Shown here: positions 24,571 through 32,899 of the stretch, piece after piece
How the letters are laid out: the number at the start of each line of letters is the position of its first letter
Position numbering within the stretch: position 1 is the stretch's first letter
DNA from: an uncultured Dorea sp.
GTDB lineage: Bacteria; Bacillota; Clostridia; Lachnospirales; Lachnospiraceae
DNA length: 64,000 bases
Direction: 5' to 3'
NCBI RefSeq assembly: GCF_934294775.1
Contig: NZ_CAKRAH010000008.1
Coordinates: forward strand, 20,860 to 84,859
Notes under the pieces: generated by a model
Seen by the model: the letters and a program-made list of their open reading frames with translations, nothing else
What the model was told of the DNA's origin: nothing
The model's database searches: none
Position numbers and translations under genes: made by a program

Positions 24571-25701
24571 ATGGCGTCTTTGGAAGAACTTAGAGCGCAG
24601 TTAAGTGACGTAGATGACCAGATTACCAGTCTTTATGAAGAACGGATGAAAATTTGTGAAGATCTTGGAATCTGCAAGATTGAAAATGGATATAAAACAT
24701 TTGACCGTCAGCGTGAGAAGAATAAGATAACAGAAGTGATGGGAAAAGTCTCATCTGATTTTAATAAAAAGGGAATTGGGGAAGTGTATGAACTGCTTCA
24801 GGCAATCAGCAGAAAATTACAGTATAAACAGCTGGTAGAAGCAGGGGCGCTTGGAAGACTTCCGTTTATCGGAATCGACAGTCTGGACAAGGATACTGCA
24901 CGTGTCGTATTCCAGGGAACAGAAGGTGCATACAGCCAGGCCGCAATGGAGCATTATTTTGGAAAAGAATGTAATAGTTATCATGTGCATACATTCCGCG
25001 AAGCAATGGAAGCGATTGAAGAGGGTGCAGCTGATTATGCAGTACTTCCAATCGAAAATTCAACTGCAGGTGCAGTTAATGAGATCTATGACCTGCTCGT
25101 AGAATTTGAAAATTATATCGTAGGTGAGACGATCATCCCGATTAAAAACACACTGTCTGGACTTCCGGGGACAGATATTTCAAAAATCAAAAGAGTATAT
25201 TCAAAGGCAGAGGCGCTGATGCAGGCATCACATTTTCTGGATGAACATGGTGACTGGCAGCAGATCAGTGTGGCAAATACTGCCCTGGCAGCAAAGAAGA
25301 TTCTGGATGACCAGGATGAACATCAGGCGGCAGTCTGCAGTGCATATGCGGCATCTGTTTATGGATTGTCTGTACTGGCAGATGATATCAATGATGAGAA
25401 GAATAACAGTACCCGGTTTATTGTGATTACGAATCAGAAGGTGTTCTTAAAAGATGCGGGAAAGATCAGCATCTGCCTGGAGCTGCCGCATGAGAGCAGC
25501 TCTTTGTATCATTTGCTTTCGCATTTTGCATACAATGATCTGAACTTATCAAAGATTGAATCAAGACCGGTGGAGGGCAAAAGCTGGGAATACCGTTTCT
25601 TTATAGACTTTGAAGGCAATCTGGCAGATCCGGCTGTGAAAAATGCGATCCGTGGACTGCGTGAAGAAAGTAAGAGCCTTAGAATTCTTGGAAATTATTA
25701 G
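24571..25701 (+). CDS. pheA: Chorismate mutase/prephenate dehydratase fusion (P-protein)
   Basis: Converts chorismate to prephenate and then phenylpyruvate for phenylalanine synthesis. 376 residues. Residues 1-90 are the AroQ-type mutase (LRAQLSDVDDQITSLYEERM, CKIENGYKTFDRQREK). From about 110 the dehydratase domain: VVFQGTEGAYSQAAMEHYFG, LPIENSTAGAV, NNSTRFIVI with the TRF motif. The C-terminal ACT domain includes LSKIESRPVEGKSWEYRFF, the ESRP phenylalanine-binding site, so feedback inhibition is expected. A terminator-like hairpin lies in its upstream region. Confidence 0.96.
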   Translation: MASLEELRAQLSDVDDQITSLYEERMKICEDLGICKIENGYKTFDRQREKNKITEVMGKVSSDFNKKGIGEVYELLQAISRKLQYKQLVEAGALGRLPFIGIDSLDKDTARVVFQGTEGAYSQAAMEHYFGKECNSYHVHTFREAMEAIEEGAADYAVLPIENSTAGAVNEIYDLLVEFENYIVGETIIPIKNTLSGLPGTDISKIKRVYSKAEALMQASHFLDEHGDWQQISVANTALAAKKILDDQDEHQAAVCSAYAASVYGLSVLADDINDEKNNSTRFIVITNQKVFLKDAGKISICLELPHESSSLYHLLSHFAYNDLNLSKIESRPVEGKSWEYRFFIDFEGNLADPAVKNAIRGLREESKSLRILGNY

Positions 25702-25742
25702 AAGATCAGTTACCGGCGGGCATAAAATTGGAGGAATGACAA

Positions 25743-27032
25743 ATGAGAACAAATGAACTGATGTTATATAAGCATATGGAGGATGGACAGATCCTTCAGG
25801 ATATGACATTTTTAATTGAAAATTACCAGAATGATTATTATAACATGGAAGACATGAAGGGATTGTTATATGATGCGGTCAATGAGATCCTTGAGATGGC
25901 AGTAAGTCATGGATTCGAAGGAAACCTGTGGCACAATTACCTGACATATCTTATGGCAAGTCATGAGAATGCATACAGTACATCATGTGAAATTGTAGGA
26001 TCGGTAGAAGGAAGTATCAATCAGGTAGCATTACATGATTTTGAGATTTTTAAAGAGCTGTTTGATTATGATTTTTCAGACATGGAAAAGGTGATGGAAG
26101 TGGACTGCCTTTCTATGCTGCATGATTATGTGGGAACCAATGGCCACGGAAGTGTATTTAATAAAAGAATTCGTGATCGTATCTGCGACCTGAGTAAAGG
26201 ACTTGCAAAAGCGGAAGATGCAGAAGCATTTAAGGATACGATGACACAATTCTATAAAGAATTTGGCGTAGGAAAACTCGGACTTCATAAAGCATTCCGT
26301 ATTGCACACACAGAAGAAGGAGCACTGATCGAGCCGATTACAAAAATTGCACATGTACATCTGGATGATCTGGTGGGATATGAGATTGCAAAGAAAAAGC
26401 TGATTGATAATACCAAAGCATTTGTAGAAGGAAAGAAGGCGAATAACTGTCTGTTATTTGGAGATGCAGGAACCGGAAAATCTTCTTCTATCAAAGCAAT
26501 CCTGAATCAGTATTATGATCAGGGACTTCGAATGATCGAGGTATATAAGCATCAGTTCCAGGATTTAAATGATGTAATTGCACAGATTAAAAACCGTAAT
26601 TACAAATTTATCATCTATATGGATGACCTTTCTTTTGAAGAATTTGAAATAGAATACAAATACCTGAAAGCTGTGATCGAAGGAGGTCTTGAAAAGAAAC
26701 CGGATAATGTCCTGATCTATGCAACTTCGAACAGAAGACATCTGATCCGCGAGACATTCAAGGATAAGGAAGACAGAGATGAGGAACTGCATACCAATGA
26801 TACCGTGCAGGAGAAGCTTTCGCTGGTGGCAAGATTTGGTGTTACGATCTATTTCGGAAAGCCGGATAAGAAGCAGTTCCAGCAGATTGTAAGAGAACTG
26901 GCGAACAAAAATAATATTGATATGCCGGATGACGAATTGTTCCTGGAGGCCAATAAGTGGGAATTAAGCCACGGTGGATTATCTGGAAGAACCGCCCAGC
27001 AGTTTATTGATTATCTGGCAGGAACCAGATAA
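25743..27032 (+). CDS. DUF815-family AAA+ ATPase
   Basis: 429 residues. About 200 N-terminal residues of unknown fold, then a AAA module: Walker A FGDAGTGKSSS (about residues 240-250), Walker B-like KFIIYMDDLSFEE, and sensor segment VLIYATSNRRHLIRE. This is the DUF815 family, common in Firmicutes, role unknown. GGAGG site before ATG at 25743. It lies 41 nt after pheA. The next gene is a truncated MATE remnant 3 nt downstream, so the original operon partner has been lost. Confidence 0.9.
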   Translation: MRTNELMLYKHMEDGQILQDMTFLIENYQNDYYNMEDMKGLLYDAVNEILEMAVSHGFEGNLWHNYLTYLMASHENAYSTSCEIVGSVEGSINQVALHDFEIFKELFDYDFSDMEKVMEVDCLSMLHDYVGTNGHGSVFNKRIRDRICDLSKGLAKAEDAEAFKDTMTQFYKEFGVGKLGLHKAFRIAHTEEGALIEPITKIAHVHLDDLVGYEIAKKKLIDNTKAFVEGKKANNCLLFGDAGTGKSSSIKAILNQYYDQGLRMIEVYKHQFQDLNDVIAQIKNRNYKFIIYMDDLSFEEFEIEYKYLKAVIEGGLEKKPDNVLIYATSNRRHLIRETFKDKEDRDEELHTNDTVQEKLSLVARFGVTIYFGKPDKKQFQQIVRELANKNNIDMPDDELFLEANKWELSHGGLSGRTAQQFIDYLAGTR

Positions 27033-27035
27033 AAT

Positions 27036-27226
27036 TTGAAAAAAGATCTGACAACTGGAAATGTAACAAAGACGATGCTGCTGTTTGCAGGACCTATGAT
27101 ATTAGGAAACCTGCTGCAGCAGTGTTATAATATAGTGGATATGCTGATCGTAGGAAGGGCACTTGGGGCGGAGGTTCTGGCAGCAGTTGGTTCTGCTTAC
27201 AGTCTGATGACATATACTATGGTATA
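27036..27226 (+). pseudogene. MATE efflux gene, 5' fragment
   Basis: A TTG start 3 nt after the DUF815 stop begins KKDLTTGNVTKTMLLFAGPM, then NLLQQCYNIVDMLIVGRALG and VLAAVGSAYSLMTYT: the unmistakable first 60 or so residues of a MATE (NorM-type) exporter, normally about 450 residues. The frame then runs into the rqcH terminator and tail, so nearly 90 percent of the gene is deleted. The sharp break at about 27226 suggests a deletion fusing the fragment to the convergent rqcH end. Confidence 0.85.
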
Positions 27227-27227
27227 T

Positions 27228-27262
27228 AAAAAATGTGCGGGAATTAATCCTGCACATTTTTT
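27228..27262. terminator. Bidirectional terminator at the MATE remnant/rqcH junction
   Basis: AAAAAATGTGC-GGG pairs with CC-TGCACATTTTTT around a 7 nt loop. It overlaps the last codons of rqcH. Confidence 0.8.
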
Positions 27263-28983
27263 ATATTGGAGATATCTGAGTCGATGACCAGAGAATAGTT
27301 CGTATAGTAAACAACGAATCCGGGTTTTGCACCATTCGGTTTTTTGACATGTTTTTTCTGGATATAATCGATCTCTACTTTGTCGCTTCCGCGGTTTTTT
27401 GAATAATAAGCAGCCAGACGTCCGGCCTCTTCAAAGGTGCGGTCCGGAAGTTCATCACCGCCGCTTTTTACAATGACATGAGAGCCCGGTGCACCTTTTG
27501 CGTGGAACCACCAGTCATTGCCATTTGCAAAAGAGAAAGTCAGCTCTTCGTTCTGAAGATTATTCTTTCCGACATACATATCGTAGCCGTCGCTTGAAAT
27601 ATAGTGCATTGGTTTACTGGTCAGTTTTACTTTTTTCTTGGTATGCTTTCTGCGGACATATCCACTTTGCATTAATTCTTCTTTGATCTGGGCAAGATCG
27701 GCCTCGCTGAGTGAGATGTCCAGTGCATTACTGATGGATTCCAGATACTGTATGTCATCTGCGGTTTCCTGTATCAGCTCGGTCAGTGCTTCAAAAGTAC
27801 GTTTTTGTTTGTTATATTTTGCAAAATAGCGCTGGGCGTTTTCGCCCGGGGTCTGTGTAGGGTCAAGGGGGATCGTAATCTCTTCATTGGTATAGTAATT
27901 CAGGGCTGTCAGTTCTTTGGAACCAGGGGCCAGATTGTAACCATAGGTATTGATCAGTTCTCCGTAGACTTTGTATTTATCACGTTTTTCAGTGCCTTTT
28001 AATTGTTTAGACTGCAGGTCGTATTTTTTACGGTTGCGTTCAAGCGCTGTCTGTACGACATGTCTTAGATCCGCACTTTTCTGATGGATGCGAGTCAGGG
28101 TGTTTTTTGTGGAATAATACGTATAGAGAACTTCCGACATGGAAGTAAATTCTTTTTTTGTATATTCGTTAAAATGTGTAACCGAAAGTGCACTGAATTC
28201 TTTCGGGGCATTTCCATTATAATAGATAGCAGGCTGGAAAGTCCCCTGTCTGATATCTTCCATATAATAAGTAAACTGACGGTAGAGATGTGTCAGCACA
28301 TCTTCTGAAAGATCGTGTGCAGTCATGGAAGAATCCACGCCTGCCAGGTAACAGATTTCTTCTGCTATCACAGGACTGATACCGGTCATGCTGGAATAGA
28401 CAGCTTTGGATACCGGCATTGGTTTTTCCAGAATTGCCTGAACAAATGCTTCCTGTGTAACGGTGAGAGGATTCTTTTTTGACATGGTGTCCGGAATGAA
28501 ATAATCCCGTCCCGGTAATACTTCGCGGACAGAACTCATCTGAGCGGAGACATGCTTGATACTGTCAATAATGCGTCCGTTTGAATCACAGAATATAATG
28601 TTGCTGTGTTTTCCCATGATTTCGATGATCAGTTTCTTTTTACATAAGTCACCCATTTCATCCAGATGTTCAATGTCCAGATGGATGATCCGCTCCAGAG
28701 ACGGCTGGGAGACAGCTGTAATACGTCCGCCGCCAATGTGTTTGCGCAGAAGCATGCAAAAACCGGGAGCTGTCATAGGGCTTGGCTTATTTTCATTTGT
28801 CAGATAGATGAGAGGAAGGGAAGCGCTGGCTGAAATATAAAGACGCTTCAGTCCTTCATTTCCTTTTATTGTTAAAAGCAGTTCGTCGTTTTCAGGCTGG
28901 GCGATCTTGGAAATGCGTCCACCGACCAGTGCCTTATTTAATTCCTGAACGACCGCTGCAACGGTGATTCCGTCAAATGCCAT
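27244..28983 (-). CDS. rqcH: Ribosome quality control protein RqcH (NFACT family, FbpA-like)
   Basis: 579 residues. Binds stalled 50S-peptidyl-tRNA complexes and drives C-terminal alanine tailing; older annotation is fibronectin-binding protein. N-terminal NFACT-N domain (MAFDGITVAAVVQELNKALV, GGRISKIAQPENDELLL, ILEKPMPVSKAVYSSMTGIS), a coiled-coil middle (about residues 290-430), and C-terminal NFACT-R domain (YDMYVGKNNLQNEELTF, DWWFHAKGAPGSHVIVK with the conserved HAKGxPGSH). Its promoter overlaps that of yicC on the other strand. Confidence 0.93.
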   Translation of the reverse strand: MAFDGITVAAVVQELNKALVGGRISKIAQPENDELLLTIKGNEGLKRLYISASASLPLIYLTNENKPSPMTAPGFCMLLRKHIGGGRITAVSQPSLERIIHLDIEHLDEMGDLCKKKLIIEIMGKHSNIIFCDSNGRIIDSIKHVSAQMSSVREVLPGRDYFIPDTMSKKNPLTVTQEAFVQAILEKPMPVSKAVYSSMTGISPVIAEEICYLAGVDSSMTAHDLSEDVLTHLYRQFTYYMEDIRQGTFQPAIYYNGNAPKEFSALSVTHFNEYTKKEFTSMSEVLYTYYSTKNTLTRIHQKSADLRHVVQTALERNRKKYDLQSKQLKGTEKRDKYKVYGELINTYGYNLAPGSKELTALNYYTNEEITIPLDPTQTPGENAQRYFAKYNKQKRTFEALTELIQETADDIQYLESISNALDISLSEADLAQIKEELMQSGYVRRKHTKKKVKLTSKPMHYISSDGYDMYVGKNNLQNEELTFSFANGNDWWFHAKGAPGSHVIVKSGGDELPDRTFEEAGRLAAYYSKNRGSDKVEIDYIQKKHVKKPNGAKPGFVVYYTNYSLVIDSDISNIKNVQD

Positions 28984-29022
28984 AATACATATTCCTTTCG
29001 TTGCGAATTTTCATATTTGTCT

Positions 29023-29051
29023 AGTATAGCACAGTTGACGAACTTTGCCAA
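29023..29051 (-). promoter_or_regulatory. rqcH promoter
   Basis: Minus strand: TTGGCA (29046-29051), 17 bp, TATACT (29023-29028). It lies inside the yicC promoter, so the two cannot be occupied at once. Confidence 0.6.
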
Positions 29052-29063
29052 ATGTCTTATAAT
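29035..29063 (+). promoter_or_regulatory. yicC promoter
   Basis: TTGACG (29035-29040), 17 bp, TATAAT (29058-29063). Interleaved with the rqcH promoter. Confidence 0.65.
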
Positions 29064-29146
29064 AAGGTTTGGTTTTTTAGCGTTATATTTCGGATGGATA
29101 ATGAAATATAACTTTTTAAAATAGCGAATAAGAAGAGGTTCATATC

Positions 29147-30028
29147 ATGATTAAGAGTATGACAGGATTTGGGCGTTGTGAATCTGCAGATGAGAGACGG
29201 AAATTCACCGTAGAGATGAAAGGTGTGAATCACCGTTATCTGGATGCAAATATCCGTATGCCGAAAAAATTGAATTTTTTTGAAAGTGCGATTCGAAGCC
29301 TTTTAAAAGAAAGTGTCCACCGTGGGAAAGTGGATATTTTTATTACATATGAAGATTTTTCGGAGAGTCAGGTTTCTTTAAAGTATAACGAAACACTGGC
29401 AGCAGAATATCTGGAAAAATTCAAACAGATGGAAGAAAAATTTTCCCTGGAAAATGATATCCGTGTATCTACATTGTCACGTTATCCAGAGGTCCTTACA
29501 ATGGAAGAAAAGATGGATGACGAAGAGGAATTGTGGAAAGGACTTAAGAAAGCCCTGGACGGAGCGATTGCCCAGTTTGTACAGACCAGAACGGTTGAAG
29601 GTGAAAATCTGAAACAGGATCTGATCGGTAAACTGGATGGCATGCTTGTTCTGGTAGGACAGATAGAAGAGCGTGCACCGCAGATCATTACTGAATACCG
29701 GGAAAAGCTGGAAGGAAAGGTAAAAGAACTTCTGGAAGATACGAAGATCGATGAGGGACGTATCGCAGCTGAGATTGTTATCTTTGCAGATAAAATCTGT
29801 ACAGATGAGGAAGTTGTAAGATTAAGAAGTCATGTGGAGCATATGAAGGCAACACTTCAGTCGGATGACAGTGGAATCGGAAGAAAGCTTGATTTTATTG
29901 CACAGGAAATGAATCGTGAAGCCAATACAATCCTGTCAAAGGCCAATGATCTGGAAACGTCTAATATCGGTATCGAGTTAAAGACGGAGATTGAAAAGGT
30001 CAGAGAACAGATTCAGAATATTGAATAG
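29147..30028 (+). CDS. yicC: YicC-family endoribonuclease
   Basis: 293 residues. YicC proteins are RNases linked to RNA turnover. N-terminal MIKSMTGFGRCE and VEMKGVNHRYLDANIRMPK are family hallmarks, as is the C-terminal DDSGIGRKLDFIAQEMNREA and SNDLETSN-like segment (KANDLETSNIGIELK). A central coiled-coil stretch (about 130-220) separates them. Head of yicC-gmk-rpoZ. In most Firmicutes remA/DUF370 sits between yicC and gmk, but here the gap is only 31 nt. Confidence 0.93.
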   Translation: MIKSMTGFGRCESADERRKFTVEMKGVNHRYLDANIRMPKKLNFFESAIRSLLKESVHRGKVDIFITYEDFSESQVSLKYNETLAAEYLEKFKQMEEKFSLENDIRVSTLSRYPEVLTMEEKMDDEEELWKGLKKALDGAIAQFVQTRTVEGENLKQDLIGKLDGMLVLVGQIEERAPQIITEYREKLEGKVKELLEDTKIDEGRIAAEIVIFADKICTDEEVVRLRSHVEHMKATLQSDDSGIGRKLDFIAQEMNREANTILSKANDLETSNIGIELKTEIEKVREQIQNIE

Positions 30029-30059
30029 TAAATGAAAAAGATAAAAAGAGGATAATAAG

Positions 30060-30680
30060 ATGAAGGAAAAGGGAATTCTAATCGTTGTATCAGGTTTTTC
30101 GGGATCTGGTAAAGGAACCATTATGAAAGAACTGTTAAAACAGTATGATAATTATGCATTATCCATCTCTGCGACTACCAGAAATCCAAGACCGGGAGAA
30201 GAAGATGGCCGGGAATATTTTTTCAAAACTGTAGAAGATTTTGAAAAAATGATTGCGAAAGAAGAACTGATAGAGTATGCTAAGTACGTGGAGAATTACT
30301 ATGGAACGCCACGGGCATATGTGGAAGAACAGCTGGAAGCAGGTAAGGATGTTATTCTTGAGATTGAAATACAGGGTGCTTTGAAGGTGAAAGAAAAGTT
30401 CCCGGATACACTGCTTTTATTTGTGACACCGCCAAGCGCAGAGGAATTAAAAAAACGTCTGATAGGCCGGGGAACCGAGACAATGGACGTGATAGAATTC
30501 CGTATGAATCGTGCGAAAGAAGAAGCTCTGGTAATGGATCAGTATGATTATCTGATCATTAATGATGATCTTCAGGAATGTGTAGAGGAGATGCATCAGA
30601 TCATCCAGGGAGAGCACAGAAGAAGTTTCCGTAATACAGCGTTTATCGAGCATATGAAAGAAGAATTGAAAGGAGAATAA
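30060..30680 (+). CDS. gmk: Guanylate kinase
   Basis: Phosphorylates GMP to GDP. 206 residues. P-loop VSGFSGSGKGTIMKEL near residue 10, GMP-binding SATTRNPRPGEEDGREYFF, EYAKYVENYYGTP, and lid RLIGRGTE. Between yicC and rpoZ; nucleotide level and RNA polymerase omega are classically linked here. The ATG at 30060 is preceded by AGAGG. Normal in every respect. Confidence 0.96.
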   Translation: MKEKGILIVVSGFSGSGKGTIMKELLKQYDNYALSISATTRNPRPGEEDGREYFFKTVEDFEKMIAKEELIEYAKYVENYYGTPRAYVEEQLEAGKDVILEIEIQGALKVKEKFPDTLLLFVTPPSAEELKKRLIGRGTETMDVIEFRMNRAKEEALVMDQYDYLIINDDLQECVEEMHQIIQGEHRRSFRNTAFIEHMKEELKGE

Positions 30681-30684
30681 GTGT

Positions 30685-30936
30685 ATGTTACATCCATCTT
30701 ACACAGACTTAATGAAGGTAGTTAATAAAGATGTAGAAGAGGGCGAAACAAAAGTAGTTAACAGCCGTTATTCTATCGTTATGGCTACAGCAAAAAGAGC
30801 AAGAGAGATCATCGACGGATCTATGCCGCTTGTTAATGCGAAAATGGGAGAAAAACCATTATCTATCGCAATTGACGAGATGAATCAGGGAAAGATGACA
30901 ATCATCGCTGAGGAAGAGGACGAAAAAGAAGATTAA
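30685..30936 (+). CDS. rpoZ: RNA polymerase omega subunit
   Basis: 83 residues. MLHPSYTDLMKVVNKDVEEG, then NSRYSIVMATAKRAREI, which is the conserved core that folds round the beta-prime tail, and a MGEKPLSIAIDEMNQGKM helix. Acidic C-terminus. Starts 4 nt after gmk, with the ribosome site inside the gmk end. A terminator follows. Confidence 0.94.
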   Translation: MLHPSYTDLMKVVNKDVEEGETKVVNSRYSIVMATAKRAREIIDGSMPLVNAKMGEKPLSIAIDEMNQGKMTIIAEEEDEKED

Positions 30937-30961
30937 GATTTTTCGTTAGAATAAAATGCAG

Positions 30962-30993
30962 GGCAGATGCCGCGAGGTATCTGCCTTTCTTTC
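30962..30993 (+). terminator. Terminator of yicC-gmk-rpoZ
   Basis: GGCAGATGCC, loop GCGA, GGTATCTGCC (one G-T pair), then TTTCTTTCC. Confidence 0.75.
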
Positions 30994-31033
30994 CATAATA
31001 AATGAAGAAAATATGAGAAAAGAGGAGATGTGA

Positions 31034-32356
31034 ATGAATATATTTTTTATATCACTTGGCTGTGATAAGAACCTTGTAGATTCGGAGGTCATGCTTGGAC
31101 TTCTGGACGAAAAAGGTTATCAGATTATAGATGATGAGACACAGGCTGATGTAATGGTTATTAATACCTGTTGTTTTATCCATGATGCAAAAGAAGAAAG
31201 TATCCAGACAATCCTGGATATGGCAAGATACAAAGAAGAAGGAAGATTAAAAGCATTGATCGTAACCGGCTGTCTTGCGCAGAGATACAAGCAGGAGATC
31301 ATTGATGAGATTCCGGAAGTAGATGTTGTGCTTGGAACGACTTCTTATGATAAGATCGTAGATGCGGTGGAAGAAGCACTTGCAGGAAAAGACGGTGTGG
31401 AACTTGCCGATATCAATGCACTTCCACTTCCTGATACGAAGAGACTTGTGACAACCGGCGGGCACTATGCATATCTGAAGATTGCAGAAGGCTGTGATAA
31501 GCACTGTACATATTGTATTATTCCAAAAGTTCGTGGTAATTACCGTAGTGTGCCGATGGAGCGTCTGTTAAAAGAAGCACAGGAACTGGCAGATCAGGGC
31601 GTCAAAGAACTGATCCTGGTTGCCCAGGAGACAACCGTATATGGCCAGGATCTCTATGGAGAAAAATCCCTGCACAAATTATTACGGGCGTTATGTAAGA
31701 TCAAAGGTATCCGCTGGATCCGTGTGCTTTACTGTTATCCGGAGGAAATTGATGACAATCTAATCCAGGTTATGAAAGAAGAACCGAAGATCTGTCATTA
31801 TCTGGATCTTCCAATCCAGCATGCAAGTGATGCAATCTTAAAGAGAATGGGAAGAAGAACTTCAAAGCAGCAGCTGATAGAGACCATCGAAAAATTAAGA
31901 AAAGAGATTCCGGATATTGCACTTAGAACAACACTGATCACCGGATTCCCTGGAGAAACACAGGAACAACATGAAGAAGTCATGGAATTCGTAGATGAGA
32001 TGGAATTTGACAGACTTGGTGTATTTACCTATTCACCGGAAGAAGATACTCCGGCAGCAACGATGCCGGATCAGATTGAAGAAGAAGTGAAAGAAGACCG
32101 TCAGGCAGACATTATGGAACTTCAGCAGGAAATTGTATTTGATCAGGCAGAAGCAATGATCGGAAAAGAAGTCCTGGTAATGATCGAAGGGAAAGTTGCA
32201 GACGAGAATGCATACGTGGGAAGAACCTACAGGGATGCACCGAACGTAGATGGATTGATCTTTGTGAATACAGATGAAGAACTGATGACCGGAGATTTTG
32301 CAAAAGTAAAAGTAACCGGAGCAGCAGAATATGATTTGATAGGAGAGTTGTTATAA
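31034..32356 (+). CDS. rimO: Ribosomal protein S12 methylthiotransferase RimO
   Basis: Radical-SAM enzyme that adds a methylthio group to an aspartate of S12. 440 residues: N-terminal UPF0004 domain (SLGCDKNLVDSEVMLG, INTCCFIHDAKEES, VTGCLAQRY supplying cluster cysteines), radical-SAM CDKHCTYCIIPKVRG (CxxxCxxC), and a C-terminal TRAM domain (about 375-440) for RNA/protein contact. Stop and the pgsA start overlap in TAATG. Head of rimO-pgsA-cinA, a common Clostridia order. Confidence 0.95.
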   Translation: MNIFFISLGCDKNLVDSEVMLGLLDEKGYQIIDDETQADVMVINTCCFIHDAKEESIQTILDMARYKEEGRLKALIVTGCLAQRYKQEIIDEIPEVDVVLGTTSYDKIVDAVEEALAGKDGVELADINALPLPDTKRLVTTGGHYAYLKIAEGCDKHCTYCIIPKVRGNYRSVPMERLLKEAQELADQGVKELILVAQETTVYGQDLYGEKSLHKLLRALCKIKGIRWIRVLYCYPEEIDDNLIQVMKEEPKICHYLDLPIQHASDAILKRMGRRTSKQQLIETIEKLRKEIPDIALRTTLITGFPGETQEQHEEVMEFVDEMEFDRLGVFTYSPEEDTPAATMPDQIEEEVKEDRQADIMELQQEIVFDQAEAMIGKEVLVMIEGKVADENAYVGRTYRDAPNVDGLIFVNTDEELMTGDFAKVKVTGAAEYDLIGELL

Positions 32357-32898
32357 TGAATTTACCAAATAAGTTAACTGTTTTAAGAGTAATTATGGTT
32401 CCGTTTTTTGTATTTTTCATGCTGACAGGTGTTGGCGGAGCTGCTAATAAATGGATTGCGCTGATTATTTTCTGTGTAGCAAGTCTTACTGATATGTTAG
32501 ATGGAAAAATTGCAAGAGCAAGAAATCTGGTAACAAACTTTGGAAAGTTTATGGATCCGCTTGCAGATAAGCTGCTTGTTTGTTCCGCTATGATCTGCAT
32601 GATCCCTCTTGGAAAACTGCAGGCATGGTTTGTAATCGTAATCATTGCAAGAGAATTTATCATCAGTGGCTTCCGTCTGGTGGCAGCAGATAATGATATT
32701 GTTATCGCAGCAAGCTACTGGGGAAAATTTAAAACCGTATCCCAGATGTTCATGCTGATTCTTCTGATTGCAGATCTTGGTGGTGCATTTAATGTGATCG
32801 CACAGGTTTTGATCTGGGTATCACTGGTTCTGACGATTGTATCACTGATTGATTATATTGCGAAGAATGTACAGGTACTGACACAGGGAGGCATGTAA
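32356..32898 (+). CDS. pgsA: CDP-diacylglycerol-glycerol-3-phosphate phosphatidyltransferase
   Basis: Makes phosphatidylglycerol phosphate, the precursor of phosphatidylglycerol and cardiolipin. 180 residues with several membrane segments. The CDP-alcohol phosphotransferase motif is complete: TDMLDGKIARARN, then GKFMDPLADK (DGxxAR...GxxxDxxxD). Starts in the rimO stop (1 nt overlap), so translation is coupled. Confidence 0.95.
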   Translation: MNLPNKLTVLRVIMVPFFVFFMLTGVGGAANKWIALIIFCVASLTDMLDGKIARARNLVTNFGKFMDPLADKLLVCSAMICMIPLGKLQAWFVIVIIAREFIISGFRLVAADNDIVIAASYWGKFKTVSQMFMLILLIADLGGAFNVIAQVLIWVSLVLTIVSLIDYIAKNVQVLTQGGM

Positions 32899-32899
32899 G

